59,450 bases of DNA from Virgibacillus salarius (lineage in GTDB: Bacteria; Bacillota; Bacilli; Bacillales; Amphibacillaceae), in contig NZ_BAAACY010000054.1 of NCBI RefSeq assembly GCF_039521925.1, forward strand, positions 1 to 59,450, written 5' to 3'. Of this stretch, positions 17,123 to 25,620 are shown piece by piece (position 1 is the stretch's first letter; every line of letters starts with the position of its first letter). Under the pieces are notes generated by a model that worked only from the letters and a program-made list of their open reading frames with translations, was not told the origin of the DNA and ran no database searches. A program made the translations under genes and the position numbers.

Positions 17123-17877
17123 TAAAAAAACGTTGTAAGCTTGCTTTTCATACGTTGAAATGGACAATTGTTCGGGCTCGTGTCATCATCATTTAGAAAG
17201 TACTGCTTCCATTCATGGTTATCCTCTTGGCCATACCATTTGAGATCAGGATGCCCAGGAATGCCGTCATAGTCTGTGAGTCGCTTGCGGATAATGCTTT
17301 TCATTTTACGTCCAAAAGCAGTGGACTCGTTCATTTCTGCAAATACCCATCTAGGCTGAAAAGCCATGAGGAAAAAGGGGAAGTGACGGCTTTTCCTTTG
17401 ATGGTGAGCTGGTGTAGCACAAAAGGCAAAGTACGGCTCGCCATGAAAGCAAAATTCCCATTTATGATGAGCGGGATCTGTCGGAATATCCTTGGGCCAT
17501 GCTGCTTCATCAAATGCTGTTACATGGTTTAAAATGGACCAGAACAGCTCTCGATAATCCGCTTCCGCGTAACGATTTCTAATTTCCTTAGAGGTTTGAA
17601 AAAATACGGCTAACGATGTATAGTTTCCTGCATTTCGTGAACAATCGCTATACTCTCTTAAAGCATCAGCAAGCTGCTTTACAGTACTTTCTTTGTTTGG
17701 ATCACCTGCAAAAAGAAATCGTAAATGATTAGCTAGAAACCCTTGACGTGCAGGGACACATGGATAGGTGTTTGTATCAGCAATCATGGAAGAGAAGGAT
17801 TGAAAGGCTTCCTGTTGCCATTTCGGAAGTATTTCCAGCTGTTCATCTAGCTGCTGCTTATCATAAAGTAATCCCAT
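17122..17877 (-). CDS. YqcI/YcgG-family protein
   Basis: 251 residues. The family pattern is clear: PCVPARQGFLANHLRFLF near the N-terminus, EFCFHGEPYFAF, the HxxRKSRHFPFFLMAFQPR block, and the C-terminal CPFQ. Related proteins include the heme-dependent N-hydroxylase GntA of guanitoxin synthesis, so a heme oxygenase-type activity is possible but unproven. The stop codon lies at the edge of the repeat A hairpin. The LysE-type exporter is next upstream on the same strand, 60 bp away. Confidence 0.8.
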   Translation of the reverse strand: MGLLYDKQQLDEQLEILPKWQQEAFQSFSSMIADTNTYPCVPARQGFLANHLRFLFAGDPNKESTVKQLADALREYSDCSRNAGNYTSLAVFFQTSKEIRNRYAEADYRELFWSILNHVTAFDEAAWPKDIPTDPAHHKWEFCFHGEPYFAFCATPAHHQRKSRHFPFFLMAFQPRWVFAEMNESTAFGRKMKSIIRKRLTDYDGIPGHPDLKWYGQEDNHEWKQYFLNDDDTSPNNCPFQRMKSKLTTFF

Positions 17878-17937
17878 TTGTTTTTCCTCCTTCTACCATA
17901 CTGTATTATCGAAGGAGAAATTGGGTGCATGCCTATG

Positions 17938-18567
17938 CTAATTCGCTAAAAGAATATATGCTTGATACCCGAAATATAAACCAAACCCAATTAGAATGAT
18001 GCCGGCAAACACCGATATGTAATTAAGGGTCTTTGATTGAAAAAACTTACGAAACGTACTTGCTAGCCCAGCCATAAACACGTCCCATATGAGGATTCCT
18101 AGAAATATGCCGCTACTAAATAGGAGAAGCTGCTGATTGCTATATTGGTCACTAGTCTTCGCTAATACTGCTCCGTAAATCCCCAACCAAAAAACGATAT
18201 TTAGCGGATTAGAGATTGCCATAAAAAAGCCTGTCCTAAATGATTTTCCTTTTGTTGATGCAGCCAGCGCTTTATCTTCTCGTAAAGCTTTTCTAGCACT
18301 TAAAATACTTTCAATACCCGTATAGATTAAAATGAAGAAGCCAAATAACCAGAGAAAGGTTTTCATCAAGGGTGTAGTCAAAAACTGGGCAACACCAAAA
18401 TAGATAAGCACCATAAATAGGAGGTCACCAAGCATTGCTCCCAAGCCCACGAGCCAAGCATGAAGAAAGCCATGATGTATTCCTTTATTTAATTGAGCAG
18501 CGTTAATAGGACCTACTGGAGCAGATAAAGATAGTCCAAGAAGTATATAGCTAAAAAAGGTGTTCAT
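17938..18567 (-). CDS. LysE/RhtB-family exporter
   Basis: 209 residues, about six membrane segments, with the LysE-family signature SLSAPVGPINAAQL near the N-terminus and AISNPLNIVFWLG in the middle. Family members export amino acids or related metabolites. GGGGAGCC precedes ATG 18567. It may be cotranscribed with the YqcI/YcgG gene, which would hint that its product or substrate is exported, but that is inference. Confidence 0.85.
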   Translation of the reverse strand: MNTFFSYILLGLSLSAPVGPINAAQLNKGIHHGFLHAWLVGLGAMLGDLLFMVLIYFGVAQFLTTPLMKTFLWLFGFFILIYTGIESILSARKALREDKALAASTKGKSFRTGFFMAISNPLNIVFWLGIYGAVLAKTSDQYSNQQLLLFSSGIFLGILIWDVFMAGLASTFRKFFQSKTLNYISVFAGIILIGFGLYFGYQAYILLAN

Positions 18568-18821
18568 AAGTGGCTCCCCTCCCTATTTAAAAAATGCGGT
18601 TATGCGGTTTACAATTTTGGGGTGGTATTATTTAATGAAAAGCTTGTTGTATAGCTATCGAGAAGTTCTTAATAGCTTATAATACTATTCTATTCCAAAA
18701 TGAAGCTTGTACAACCTTTAATTATCAGAAAAGAAGAGCAAATGAAGAGTAACCATATATGAAATATTCCAGATCCATCAATGCTTCCATTAGTTTTTTC
18801 CTTTTTCTTCCTAAAAAACAA

Positions 18822-18840
18822 CTTCGGTATCATACCGAAG
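18822..18840 (-). terminator. Terminator after the DUF3889-like gene
   Basis: CTTCGGTAT-C-ATACCGAAG, 9-bp perfect arms, followed on the minus strand by TTGTTTTTTAGG. It is 20 bp past the stop codon. Confidence 0.8.
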
Positions 18841-18860
18841 CTGTATCTGTTCATATTTCA

Positions 18861-19520
18861 TCAAATTTCTTTTATATCAAACGATATCACTTTATCTGTT
18901 TTTGGATTATAAACGACGGTCCCTCTAACGGTGATTTTATCCTGCGGTGCTTGTAACACATATTCATATACTTCCTCTGTTCGTGTTGCGGAAACCTCTG
19001 TTTTTCTTACCTTACTATACTCTGTTATTTGGTAATTAGGGTAAGCAGTTTGAGTTATTTCCAACAGATATTTCCCCCATTTTTCTTCATCTAATTCAGG
19101 AGAGGGTATAATGTCAATATGAATGACACCCATATTTACATTTGCTCCTAATGTTTCGAATGCTTTGCGATGAAGATTAATCCTATTTGGAGGATAGTTT
19201 GGAACCTGGTCAACGACCGTTACTAGAATTTCTCGTTGACCAGGTATGGATAGATTTCTTATTTTTAGCGTTTGTCCGCATTGGTAAGGAGAGTTTTCCC
19301 CTACCGCCGCCGTCATATACAGATTATCTGACCATGGAATACCACATTGTGTAATTTGTCCTCCATCCGTCCATGTAGCCTGCCCTCTAACTGGCTGCTG
19401 CCGATCTTGGTTATATGGGGGTGCGGTGTATATGTCGCTATAGCTATAATATGGAGCTTGTGTAAAAGGATAGGCTGGATGGGGACGTTTACTCTTATAG
19501 TGATCATTTGGATAATACAT
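18861..19520 (-). CDS. RlpA-like/expansin-like double-psi barrel protein with DUF3889 tail
   Basis: 219 residues. A Tyr/Pro-rich N-terminus without a classical signal peptide is followed by a double-psi beta-barrel-like region: GQATWTDGGQITQCGIPW, YQCGQTLKIRN, VTVVDQVPNYPPNRINLHRK and FETLGANVNMGVIHIDI. The C-terminal DUF3889-type domain covers YEYVLQAPQDKITVRGTVVY. Such proteins occur in spore-forming Bacillales and may bind cell wall or spore surface polysaccharide. Catalytic function is not shown. AGGAAG lies upstream of ATG 19520. Confidence 0.7.
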   Translation of the reverse strand: MYYPNDHYKSKRPHPAYPFTQAPYYSYSDIYTAPPYNQDRQQPVRGQATWTDGGQITQCGIPWSDNLYMTAAVGENSPYQCGQTLKIRNLSIPGQREILVTVVDQVPNYPPNRINLHRKAFETLGANVNMGVIHIDIIPSPELDEEKWGKYLLEITQTAYPNYQITEYSKVRKTEVSATRTEEVYEYVLQAPQDKITVRGTVVYNPKTDKVISFDIKEI

Positions 19521-19691
19521 CTTTCTTCCTCCCCTCTAGACTCATGTACCGTTACTAACATATGAGTGATGAAGGTTGACCGGTGACATTCCCCTTTTGC
19601 CTAAATTAGTCTGATTATTCTTTACAACCCATTTCCTAAATCCATAACAGCTTTATAGTAGCGTCCTAGATACATAGTATCTTTACATGTA

Positions 19692-20378
19692 TTATCTTGT
19701 TTCTCTTACTTTGACAAATCGATAAGCTACATAAATTAAATAGATAGGTGTTGCTACATAAAGTAAATATGGAAATCGGCCATGTGACTCGATATTCACT
19801 ATAATTAATAATGCACCTAAAAAGACAGTCACAATAGTTCCGTAGCGAGGTAAAGGAATTTTTTTAAAGCTTGGAATTTTAATCGTACTAATCATTAAAA
19901 AACATAAAGCAGTAAAGACAACCGTTGTTACAATACTAGGAACTTCATTATTAAACAAGGTTAATAGTGCTAATATGCCGCCAGCAGCGGTGATTGGTAC
20001 ACCAGTGAAATGATTCATGGATTGTTGCTCAGATGTAATATTAAATCGTGCTAATCGGTATGCGCCGAATAAGGGAAATAATCCGGAAACTGCAAATCCT
20101 AGCATGCCATTATTAAAAAATACCGTATAGTATACTAAAAAGCATGGAGCTACACCAAAAGTTACTATATCGGCTAAAGAGTCTAATTCTTTACCTAATG
20201 AACTTTCAGCATGAAGCATTCTAGCGATCCGGCCATCCATGCTGTCTAGCATCATGCCGATAAGAACGAGAACAGCAGCATTTTTATATTGACCTGAAGC
20301 GGCATAACCAATGGATAGAAAGCCGCAATAAAGATTTCCTAGTGTAAAGATATTTGGTATCTGTTTCCTTATATTCAT
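19692..20378 (-). CDS. pssA: CDP-diacylglycerol-serine O-phosphatidyltransferase
   Basis: 228 residues, integral membrane enzyme. The CDP-alcohol phosphotransferase motif DG-x2-AR-x8-G-x3-D-x3-D is complete (DSMDGRIARM then SSLGKELDSLAD). It makes phosphatidylserine from CDP-diacylglycerol and serine. The gene is divergent from psd, which decarboxylates the product, while in B. subtilis pssA, the DedA gene ybfM and psd form one operon. AGGAGG precedes ATG 20378. Confidence 0.95.
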   Translation of the reverse strand: MNIRKQIPNIFTLGNLYCGFLSIGYAASGQYKNAAVLVLIGMMLDSMDGRIARMLHAESSLGKELDSLADIVTFGVAPCFLVYYTVFFNNGMLGFAVSGLFPLFGAYRLARFNITSEQQSMNHFTGVPITAAGGILALLTLFNNEVPSIVTTVVFTALCFLMISTIKIPSFKKIPLPRYGTIVTVFLGALLIIVNIESHGRFPYLLYVATPIYLIYVAYRFVKVRETR

Positions 20379-20672
20379 GATGTCCTCCTAATAAGTCTAT
20401 CAATATAGTTGGGTGAATTTCGTCATGTAACTAGTCTTGTAGAATCTAAAAATCTGTATGTAACTAGTGAAAATATAGTTGATGGCCACTACAAGTCAAT
20501 TACTTTCTGTGTGTGGCTTCGCGAGTTTCCACGTTGCTTCTACGGGGGCTTGTCTGAACGCGCTATCCCGTAGGAAACCGCCTATCGTTTGTATGTATGG
20601 AATGAGCGTCATTGCTCGTGCACGAATAATTGAAATTAATTCATTTAAAAACAGAATACAACGCGTTCCCCA
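20379..20672. other. pssA-psd intergenic region, with worn repeat
   Basis: About 20510-20600 carries CGCGCTATCCCGTAGGAAACCG and GGCTTCGCGAGTTTCC, which resemble the inverted GC-rich arms of family B and look like a decayed member. The pssA promoter must lie at the left of this stretch. No gene seen. Confidence 0.4.
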
Positions 20673-20701
20673 TTTACTTTGCTGTTAAAGAAAATTATAC
20701 T
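20673..20701 (+). promoter_or_regulatory. Candidate sigma-A promoter for psd
   Basis: TTTACT (20673-20678), 17-base spacer, TATACT (20696-20701). Transcription would begin about 20708 and pass through two repeat A copies before the psd start, making a leader of about 360 nt. Confidence 0.55.
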
Positions 20702-20732
20702 ATATTTTGTCGAAAGAGATTTACAAAGTTGC

Positions 20733-20915
20733 TTTATCCCGCATATAACTGGCAGTAAGATCCGCACTTCAAGCAATAAAGTGAAACAATAAGGGTAAGT
20801 GAGGATCAACTGCCAGTAAATGTCCGATTGGTTTAAGGGCCTTTAGGTCATACCCTTGTGGTACTACCAATCCGTGGGAGAAAAGAAGAACCCACGGATT
20901 GAAGTTTCACTTTAT
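20733..20915 (+). repeat. Repeat family A, full long copy
   Basis: Complete long form: TTTATCCCGCATATAACTGG; stem 1 ACTGGCAGT/ACTGCCAGT; internal AATAAAGTGAAAC; the CCGATTGGTT box; CCTTTAGGTCATACCCTTG; 3' hairpin CAATCCGTGGG/CCCACGGATTG; terminal GAAGTTTCACTTTAT. It shares its last TTTAT with the next copy. Confidence 0.9.
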
Positions 20916-21048
20916 CCCGCATATAACTGGTAGTAAGCCCCCGGTCAAGCATGGGGAAGGGGGGAGACTGCCAGTAAATGTCCGATTAGTTCAACTGCCA
21001 ATTCGTGGTGGATAAAGAAAACCCTACGGATAGAAGTTTTCACTTTAT
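20911..21048 (+). repeat. Repeat family A, second tandem copy in psd leader
   Basis: Starts at the shared TTTAT with TTTATCCCGCATATAACTGG. The central block is shortened and the 3' hairpin (AATTCGTGGTGGAT with ACCCTACGGAT) is imperfect. It ends CACTTTAT only 5 bases before the psd ribosome binding site. Confidence 0.85.
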
Positions 21049-21067
21049 GGTATTGGAGGGACACACA

Positions 21068-21850
21068 TTGTTAAAGGCACTACTTAAGCTACTTGTAGAA
21101 CTAACCGGAAATCGATATATATCTAAGTTACTAATAGCTGTGACAACATCAAAATCTAGTCGAATGCTAATTCCTTTGTTTGTAAAAGTGTATCGGATTA
21201 ATCTAGCAGAGATCAAGCTTCCACTTTCAGAATACCAGAGTCTTCATCATTTTTTTACTAGAGTACTGAAGCCGGGAAGTCGACCAATCGACAATCATGA
21301 AGGGGCTCTTGTCAGCCCAGTTGATGGTGTTATTCGTGCGTTTGGCTCAATAAGCGAGACAGAAACATATGAGGTGAAAGATAGGCAGATTTTATTAGAA
21401 GAAATGCTAGGAAGTAAAGAAAAAGCTAATCAATATAAGGACGGAAAGTATATCATTCTATATTTATCTCCGCAGCATTATCACAGAATTCATAGTCCAA
21501 TCAAAGGGCATATTAAAGGGAACTGGACACTTGGAGGTAAATCCTATCCAGTAAATAGGATTGGTATAAAATATGGAAATCGCCCATTATCTACAAATTA
21601 CCGCATCATTACAGAAATAGAAAGTAACAAGAAAAATATTGCAGTTGTTAAGGTTGGCGCTCTAAATGTAAATAGTATCCATCTTACCAATCAACATGAA
21701 CAAGTAGAACCGGGAGAAGAGTTAGCTTATTTCTCATTTGGGTCCACCGTCATATTATTAATAGAAAACGACAACTTTCAGTTTGCAGAAGATGTATCAG
21801 CATGGCGTGAAATAAAATATGGAGAAAGTCTTGGGGTTATTGCTAACTAG
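21068..21850 (+). CDS. psd: Phosphatidylserine decarboxylase
   Basis: 260 residues. The self-cleavage site is FGST in AYFSFGSTVILLIEN, where the Ser becomes the pyruvoyl group. VSPVDGVI and LSPQHYHRIHSPIKG (catalytic His) are also intact. It converts phosphatidylserine to phosphatidylethanolamine at the membrane. I chose TTG 21068, with TTGGAGGG 7 bases upstream; a longer in-frame GTG at 21005 lies inside the repeat A copy and has no site. The 3' end overlaps the convergent DedA gene by 8 bp. Confidence 0.95.
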   Translation: MLKALLKLLVELTGNRYISKLLIAVTTSKSSRMLIPLFVKVYRINLAEIKLPLSEYQSLHHFFTRVLKPGSRPIDNHEGALVSPVDGVIRAFGSISETETYEVKDRQILLEEMLGSKEKANQYKDGKYIILYLSPQHYHRIHSPIKGHIKGNWTLGGKSYPVNRIGIKYGNRPLSTNYRIITEIESNKKNIAVVKVGALNVNSIHLTNQHEQVEPGEELAYFSFGSTVILLIENDNFQFAEDVSAWREIKYGESLGVIAN

Positions 21851-22448
21851 CTTTCTCCCTTTTTTTCGCCCATCTTTTCCCATAAATATAAAGAATAATG
21901 ATAAAAAGCATGATCCAGAATATTTTGGTGCTATGAAGAAAGACGTGCTTGATAACTTCCCAGTTATTACCTAAAATCATTCCTAAAAAAATAAATGTCG
22001 ATACCCATATCATTGCACCAATATAAGCAAAAATAGAAAAATATAAATAGCGGTAGCTTGTTATACCTGCCATATAGGCGGTAATATGTCTAACCCCAGG
22101 GATGAAATAGCCGGTTAAAAGAAAAAATCCACCAAATTTTCTAAAGCTATGTTGCACCCATGTAATATTTTTTTCCGTTATATGTACTTTAGGACCAAAT
22201 CGTTTAATAAACGGTAGCCCTAGTTTTTGCCCAAGAAAATAACTAATCGAGATACCTATGACAGACCCTAATATTGCTACAAGAAGTGATAAGGATAGTG
22301 ACATACGTCCTGCAAATACGCTGTAACCAACGTAAGTGAGTAAAAACTCATCAGGTATTGGTAACCCAATAATACCTAAGATAAGAACAATAAAGATCCC
22401 TATATAACCGTAATGTGCAACAAAGCTCCCTAAGTCTGACATGTCCAT
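21843..22448 (-). CDS. DedA-family membrane protein (YbfM-like)
   Basis: 201 residues, with hydrophobic segments and the DedA signatures GLPIPDEFLLTYVGY, FFLGQKLG-type and the R/G-rich GYFIPGVRHITAYMAG. DedA proteins translocate or flip lipids such as undecaprenyl phosphate or phosphatidylethanolamine. In B. subtilis ybfM sits between pssA and psd; here it is on the opposite strand and tail-to-tail with psd, with 8 bp overlap. A functional link to phosphatidylethanolamine is supported by this kept neighbourhood. Confidence 0.85.
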   Translation of the reverse strand: MDMSDLGSFVAHYGYIGIFIVLILGIIGLPIPDEFLLTYVGYSVFAGRMSLSLSLLVAILGSVIGISISYFLGQKLGLPFIKRFGPKVHITEKNITWVQHSFRKFGGFFLLTGYFIPGVRHITAYMAGITSYRYLYFSIFAYIGAMIWVSTFIFLGMILGNNWEVIKHVFLHSTKIFWIMLFIIILYIYGKRWAKKREKAS

Positions 22449-22496
22449 CCTCCATCTCTATTGGCTGTTTCAATTCATTAGCTGTCTATCTGTCTA

Positions 22497-22680
22497 TTTA
22501 TCCCACATATAACTGGTAGTAAGCCCCGGTTATGCAATAAAGTGAAACCAAAATGGATAAGTATGGATCAACTGCCCGTAAATGTCCGATTGGTTCCAAG
22601 GCCTTTAGATCATACTTCTGTGGTACAAACAATCGGTGAGGGATAAACAAAACCCCCCACGCATTGAAGTTTCACTTTAT
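22497..22680 (+). repeat. Repeat family A, full long copy
   Basis: Starts TTTATCCCACATATAACTGG and ends ATTGAAGTTTCACTTTAT. Stem 1 is slightly mismatched. Here CCGATTG and CAATCGG (in AACAATCGGTGAGG) pair perfectly, while the alternative 3' hairpin with CCCCCCACGCATTG is imperfect. Confidence 0.9.
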
Positions 22681-22868
22681 TTGATAATAATCGCTTAATT
22701 TCCATTATAGATTATAACATGGACTCTATCATACTTACTATGTTGAAATAGGATTGAATAGTATGAAAGATGGTGACGGTGGCTAATAATAACGGCGGTT
22801 TTGGACTAAATAGAGAGCGTATTAATAGAATGTGCGTGCTGGGTATGTGTGAAATGAAGCCGTACCCA

Positions 22869-23633
22869 TTATGAATGAGCGCGGCTTAATTTGCTATGAA
22901 TAACAAGGTAAATGGCAATACCAACGAAGCTGATGGATGTTCCTAAAAGGAGGTGAAGCGTTTCAGAAATATGAAAGGAATGCAAAACGGTATCTGGTAA
23001 GATTAGTAATGCTAGAATAATCAACATGGCCCACGTTTTTGCCCAATATGAAATAGCTAGTAGTAAGGCGAGTGTAAGGATTGCAGTAATTATCATACCA
23101 AGCATTTCTAGATGGATAACGGGTGTTTCTATTACTTCGTTTAAAAAGATTAAACCTATGTACAAACTAATTGGCAATAGGCCAAGTACGTAAAAAATGA
23201 CATATTCGACTATTTTGGAAAGATTATGTGCAGCAATATATTTAAATGCTTGAAATACACAAATGATAAAAACAGTAGCAATACTTAAGTAACCAATGAT
23301 TTCTAATAGAGAATAGGACACGCTCCCCTGAAACAGGTTATTCATGATAATAAAACCAAAGGAGCCAAAAACAATAATAACAATATACGTAAACCATTCC
23401 TGATAGTCTGTTAGCATTTCATCAGAGATTTGATCCATATATGCCTTAGGCGATTGCCCAACAATGTTATCAATTGACTTGCCATCTCGCTCTGCCTCGA
23501 TGAGGTGCACTTGTAATTCCTCTACGATATCCTCAATTTCATCTGCATTTTTTCCACTTGAGAATAAATAGATGCGTAAATCTTCTAAGAATCGTTTACT
23601 CTTTTTCGAAAGTACAATACGATTTGTATTCAT
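22869..23633 (-). CDS. Multispanning membrane protein with HAAS-like N-terminus
   Basis: 254 residues. An N-terminal soluble helical part (FLEDLRIYLFSSGKNADEIE, VEELQVHLIEAERDGKSIDN) resembles the HAAS signalling domain often encoded next to PadR regulators; about six membrane segments follow. ATG 23633 has AAGGGGATG upstream, 8 bases away; the longer frame is not needed. It lies 28 bp after the PadR gene, so the two form an operon. Its function is probably tied to an envelope-stress or transport response; no catalytic motif seen. Confidence 0.7.
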   Translation of the reverse strand: MNTNRIVLSKKSKRFLEDLRIYLFSSGKNADEIEDIVEELQVHLIEAERDGKSIDNIVGQSPKAYMDQISDEMLTDYQEWFTYIVIIVFGSFGFIIMNNLFQGSVSYSLLEIIGYLSIATVFIICVFQAFKYIAAHNLSKIVEYVIFYVLGLLPISLYIGLIFLNEVIETPVIHLEMLGMIITAILTLALLLAISYWAKTWAMLIILALLILPDTVLHSFHISETLHLLLGTSISFVGIAIYLVIHSKLSRAHS

Positions 23634-23661
23634 TTCAACATCCCCTTTATGTAAATAGGCT

Positions 23662-23988
23662 TTATTTTGTCTCATCGCTCAGTACACGGTTTACGTTTGC
23701 TTGCAACGTTTGCCACCGCTCCATAAAATGTTGTAATTCGCTTTCACCTTTTTCTGTCAGTGAGTAATATTTTCTTCTTGGTCCAGCAGTTGATTTTTTT
23801 AAGGTTGAAGTTACTAGCTCTTCTTTTTGCATGCGCATAAGTAATGGATAGATCGTTCCTTCGCTAAATGAATGGAAGCCGTAGTCTTCAAGCTTTTCAG
23901 CTAGCTCATATCCATATACCTCTGTATCCTTAATAATTGCTAGCAGACAACCATCGAGAATACCTTTCATCATTTGAGTTGTAGACAA
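23662..23988 (-). CDS. PadR-family transcriptional regulator
   Basis: 108 residues from TTG 23988, with AGAGGTG about 8 bases upstream. The winged helix is complete: MMKGILDGCLLAIIKDTEVY, GYELAEKLEDYGFHSFSEGTIYP, LLMRMQKEELV, and PRRKYYSLTEKGESEL. Short PadR proteins of this subfamily act as repressors that control the membrane gene next to them and often themselves. Two matching operator palindromes overlap its promoter. Confidence 0.9.
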   Translation of the reverse strand: MSTTQMMKGILDGCLLAIIKDTEVYGYELAEKLEDYGFHSFSEGTIYPLLMRMQKEELVTSTLKKSTAGPRRKYYSLTEKGESELQHFMERWQTLQANVNRVLSDETK

Positions 23989-24009
23989 TGGAGTAACACC
24001 TCTTTCTTT

Positions 24010-24065
24010 GCCTTGCATTACAAGGTAATGCAAGTATACGATTATTTACCTTGTAATGCAAGGTA
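24010..24065 (-). promoter_or_regulatory. padR promoter with two PadR operators
   Basis: Two copies of the same inverted repeat: GCCTTG-CATTA-CAAGGTA (24010-24027) and TACCTTG-TAATG-CAAGGTA (24047-24065), centres about 38 bp apart. On the minus strand the promoter is TTGCAT, 17 bases, TATACT (24035-24040). One operator overlaps the -35, the other the start point, the layout expected for autorepression. Confidence 0.75.
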
Positions 24066-24175
24066 TTTGTTTTTGTAGTTAAAAAATAATGGAAAAGTGC
24101 ATTACACAGTAGCCAGTGGAAGAGTAATTTTCATGTAAATGGTATACTAAGGGAAGAAAGGATGAGGTGGTTAAC

Positions 24176-24553
24176 ATGCAACGTTTAGTCTTTGAAAAGG
24201 CGTGGGACAAGACAATTGATTCACAGGATAGACAGGACCTCGTGAAAGCATTTGAAAAAGCAAATCAAGCAGATCATCCGGAACGGTTTATTCCATTTTG
24301 GCAAGCGCGTAATCACCGTGATGACCTTCTTATTACAGTAATCATTCAAAATCTAACGGACGATATTCTGACATTGGATGGTGTGCGTTTGACCTACGAT
24401 GAAAAAGGTTATGCAATTGCTACCCATACCTTTTCAGATGCAAGGTTAACGCTTGAGCCTAGATGTAGTATGCCGTGGACATTTATTTTTCCTAAGTCTA
24501 CGATACAACAAGAGCCTGAATTAGAGTCTGGTTATGTAAGAGAACGGAACTAA
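24176..24553 (+). CDS. SLAP-domain protein
   Basis: 125 residues. The start MQRLVFEKAWDKTIDSQDRQ and the later DLLITVIIQNLTDDILTLDG and FSDARLTLEPRCSMPWTFIF match the SLAP (S-layer-associated-type) small domain found in Bacillales. There is no signal peptide, so it is probably cytoplasmic despite the family name. ATG 24176 follows GATGAGGTGG. It is divergent from the PadR operon; a second half-operator role is possible but not shown. Function unknown. Confidence 0.7.
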   Translation: MQRLVFEKAWDKTIDSQDRQDLVKAFEKANQADHPERFIPFWQARNHRDDLLITVIIQNLTDDILTLDGVRLTYDEKGYAIATHTFSDARLTLEPRCSMPWTFIFPKSTIQQEPELESGYVRERN

Positions 24554-24607
24554 AGTAACTATTTCTTTAAACTAGAGGGGCCGGCTAGCCACTTCATATA
24601 GGAGGAA

Positions 24608-25573
24608 ATGATGAAGAAGCGAACCTTAGTGATAAATCTTGATTTGGACGAAACACAGATAAACACAATAAAAGAAATAATACCAGAATGGAGGGTAGTG
24701 GCAGATAAACATCCTGAGAACGTATTGGAGCAATTATCAGAGGCGGAAGTGATTCTGCATTGGAAGAAAGCGATTGCCCCAACCATACTGGAGCAAAATA
24801 CGAATTTGCAATGGGTACAAACATGGAGTGCAGGGGTGAACAGTCTTCCGCTTGCTACTTTAAAAGAAAGGAATATTGTAGTAACAAGTGCGAATGGTGT
24901 GCATGCTTATCCAATTTCAGAGACTATATTTGCTTTAATGCTTGGACTTACTCGTAAAATTCATACGTATGTTCGTCAGCAGCAAGCAAAGCTATGGCAT
25001 CATGCTCACCTCAACCAAGAGATCCATGGCAAGACCATTGGAATCATCGGCGTTGGAGCAATCGGTTTAGAAACAGCTAAAATTGCGAAGGCATTTGGGA
25101 TGCGTGTACTTGGTGTACGACATTCCGGAAAGCCGACAGATGATGTGGAACAGATGTATCGAGCTGATCAATTAGCTGAAGTACTTCCGCAATGTGATTT
25201 TGTCGTAATAACCTTACCGTTAACCGAGGAGACGAAGCAGATGTTTGCAGCTCAGCAATTCCAACAAATGAAGGAAACCGCCATATTAATTAATATTGGA
25301 CGTGGTCCAATTATTAATGAGCAGGATCTTGTCCATGCTCTGCAACAAAAGCAAATTGCTGGAGCGGGGCTGGATGTATTTACAACGGAGCCATTACCAT
25401 CAGAAAGCCCACTTTGGGATATGGAAAACGTCATTATAACACCACATACAGCTGGTTCTACTGAGCATTATGCTAAGCGCGTCATCGATGATATTTTTTT
25501 GCCCAACTTACAGCGCTATGCTAAGGGAGAATTACCAAATATGAATGTTGTTAACCTGGAAAAAGGGTATTAA
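24608..25573 (+). CDS. D-2-hydroxyacid dehydrogenase, NAD(P)-binding
   Basis: 321 residues. The split catalytic domain encloses a Rossmann domain with GIIGVGAIGLETAKIAKAFG. Catalytic residues are present: Arg in INIGRGPIIN, Glu in DVFTTEPLP, and His in ITPHTAGS. The family reduces 2-ketoacids to D-2-hydroxyacids (or the reverse); the exact substrate is unknown. ATG follows AGGAGG. The HAD protein gene begins 47 bp downstream and may be cotranscribed. Confidence 0.9.
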   Translation: MMKKRTLVINLDLDETQINTIKEIIPEWRVVADKHPENVLEQLSEAEVILHWKKAIAPTILEQNTNLQWVQTWSAGVNSLPLATLKERNIVVTSANGVHAYPISETIFALMLGLTRKIHTYVRQQQAKLWHHAHLNQEIHGKTIGIIGVGAIGLETAKIAKAFGMRVLGVRHSGKPTDDVEQMYRADQLAEVLPQCDFVVITLPLTEETKQMFAAQQFQQMKETAILINIGRGPIINEQDLVHALQQKQIAGAGLDVFTTEPLPSESPLWDMENVIITPHTAGSTEHYAKRVIDDIFLPNLQRYAKGELPNMNVVNLEKGY

Positions 25574-25620
25574 TGTCGCCATCGTTTAGCAGCCGATTAA
25601 GAAGCAAAGGAATGATTTAA

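Noticed and set aside
21005..21067. Longer N-terminus for psd
   Set aside because: Those codons are the 3' end of a repeat A copy; the TTG at 21068 has a strong binding site and matches the family start.
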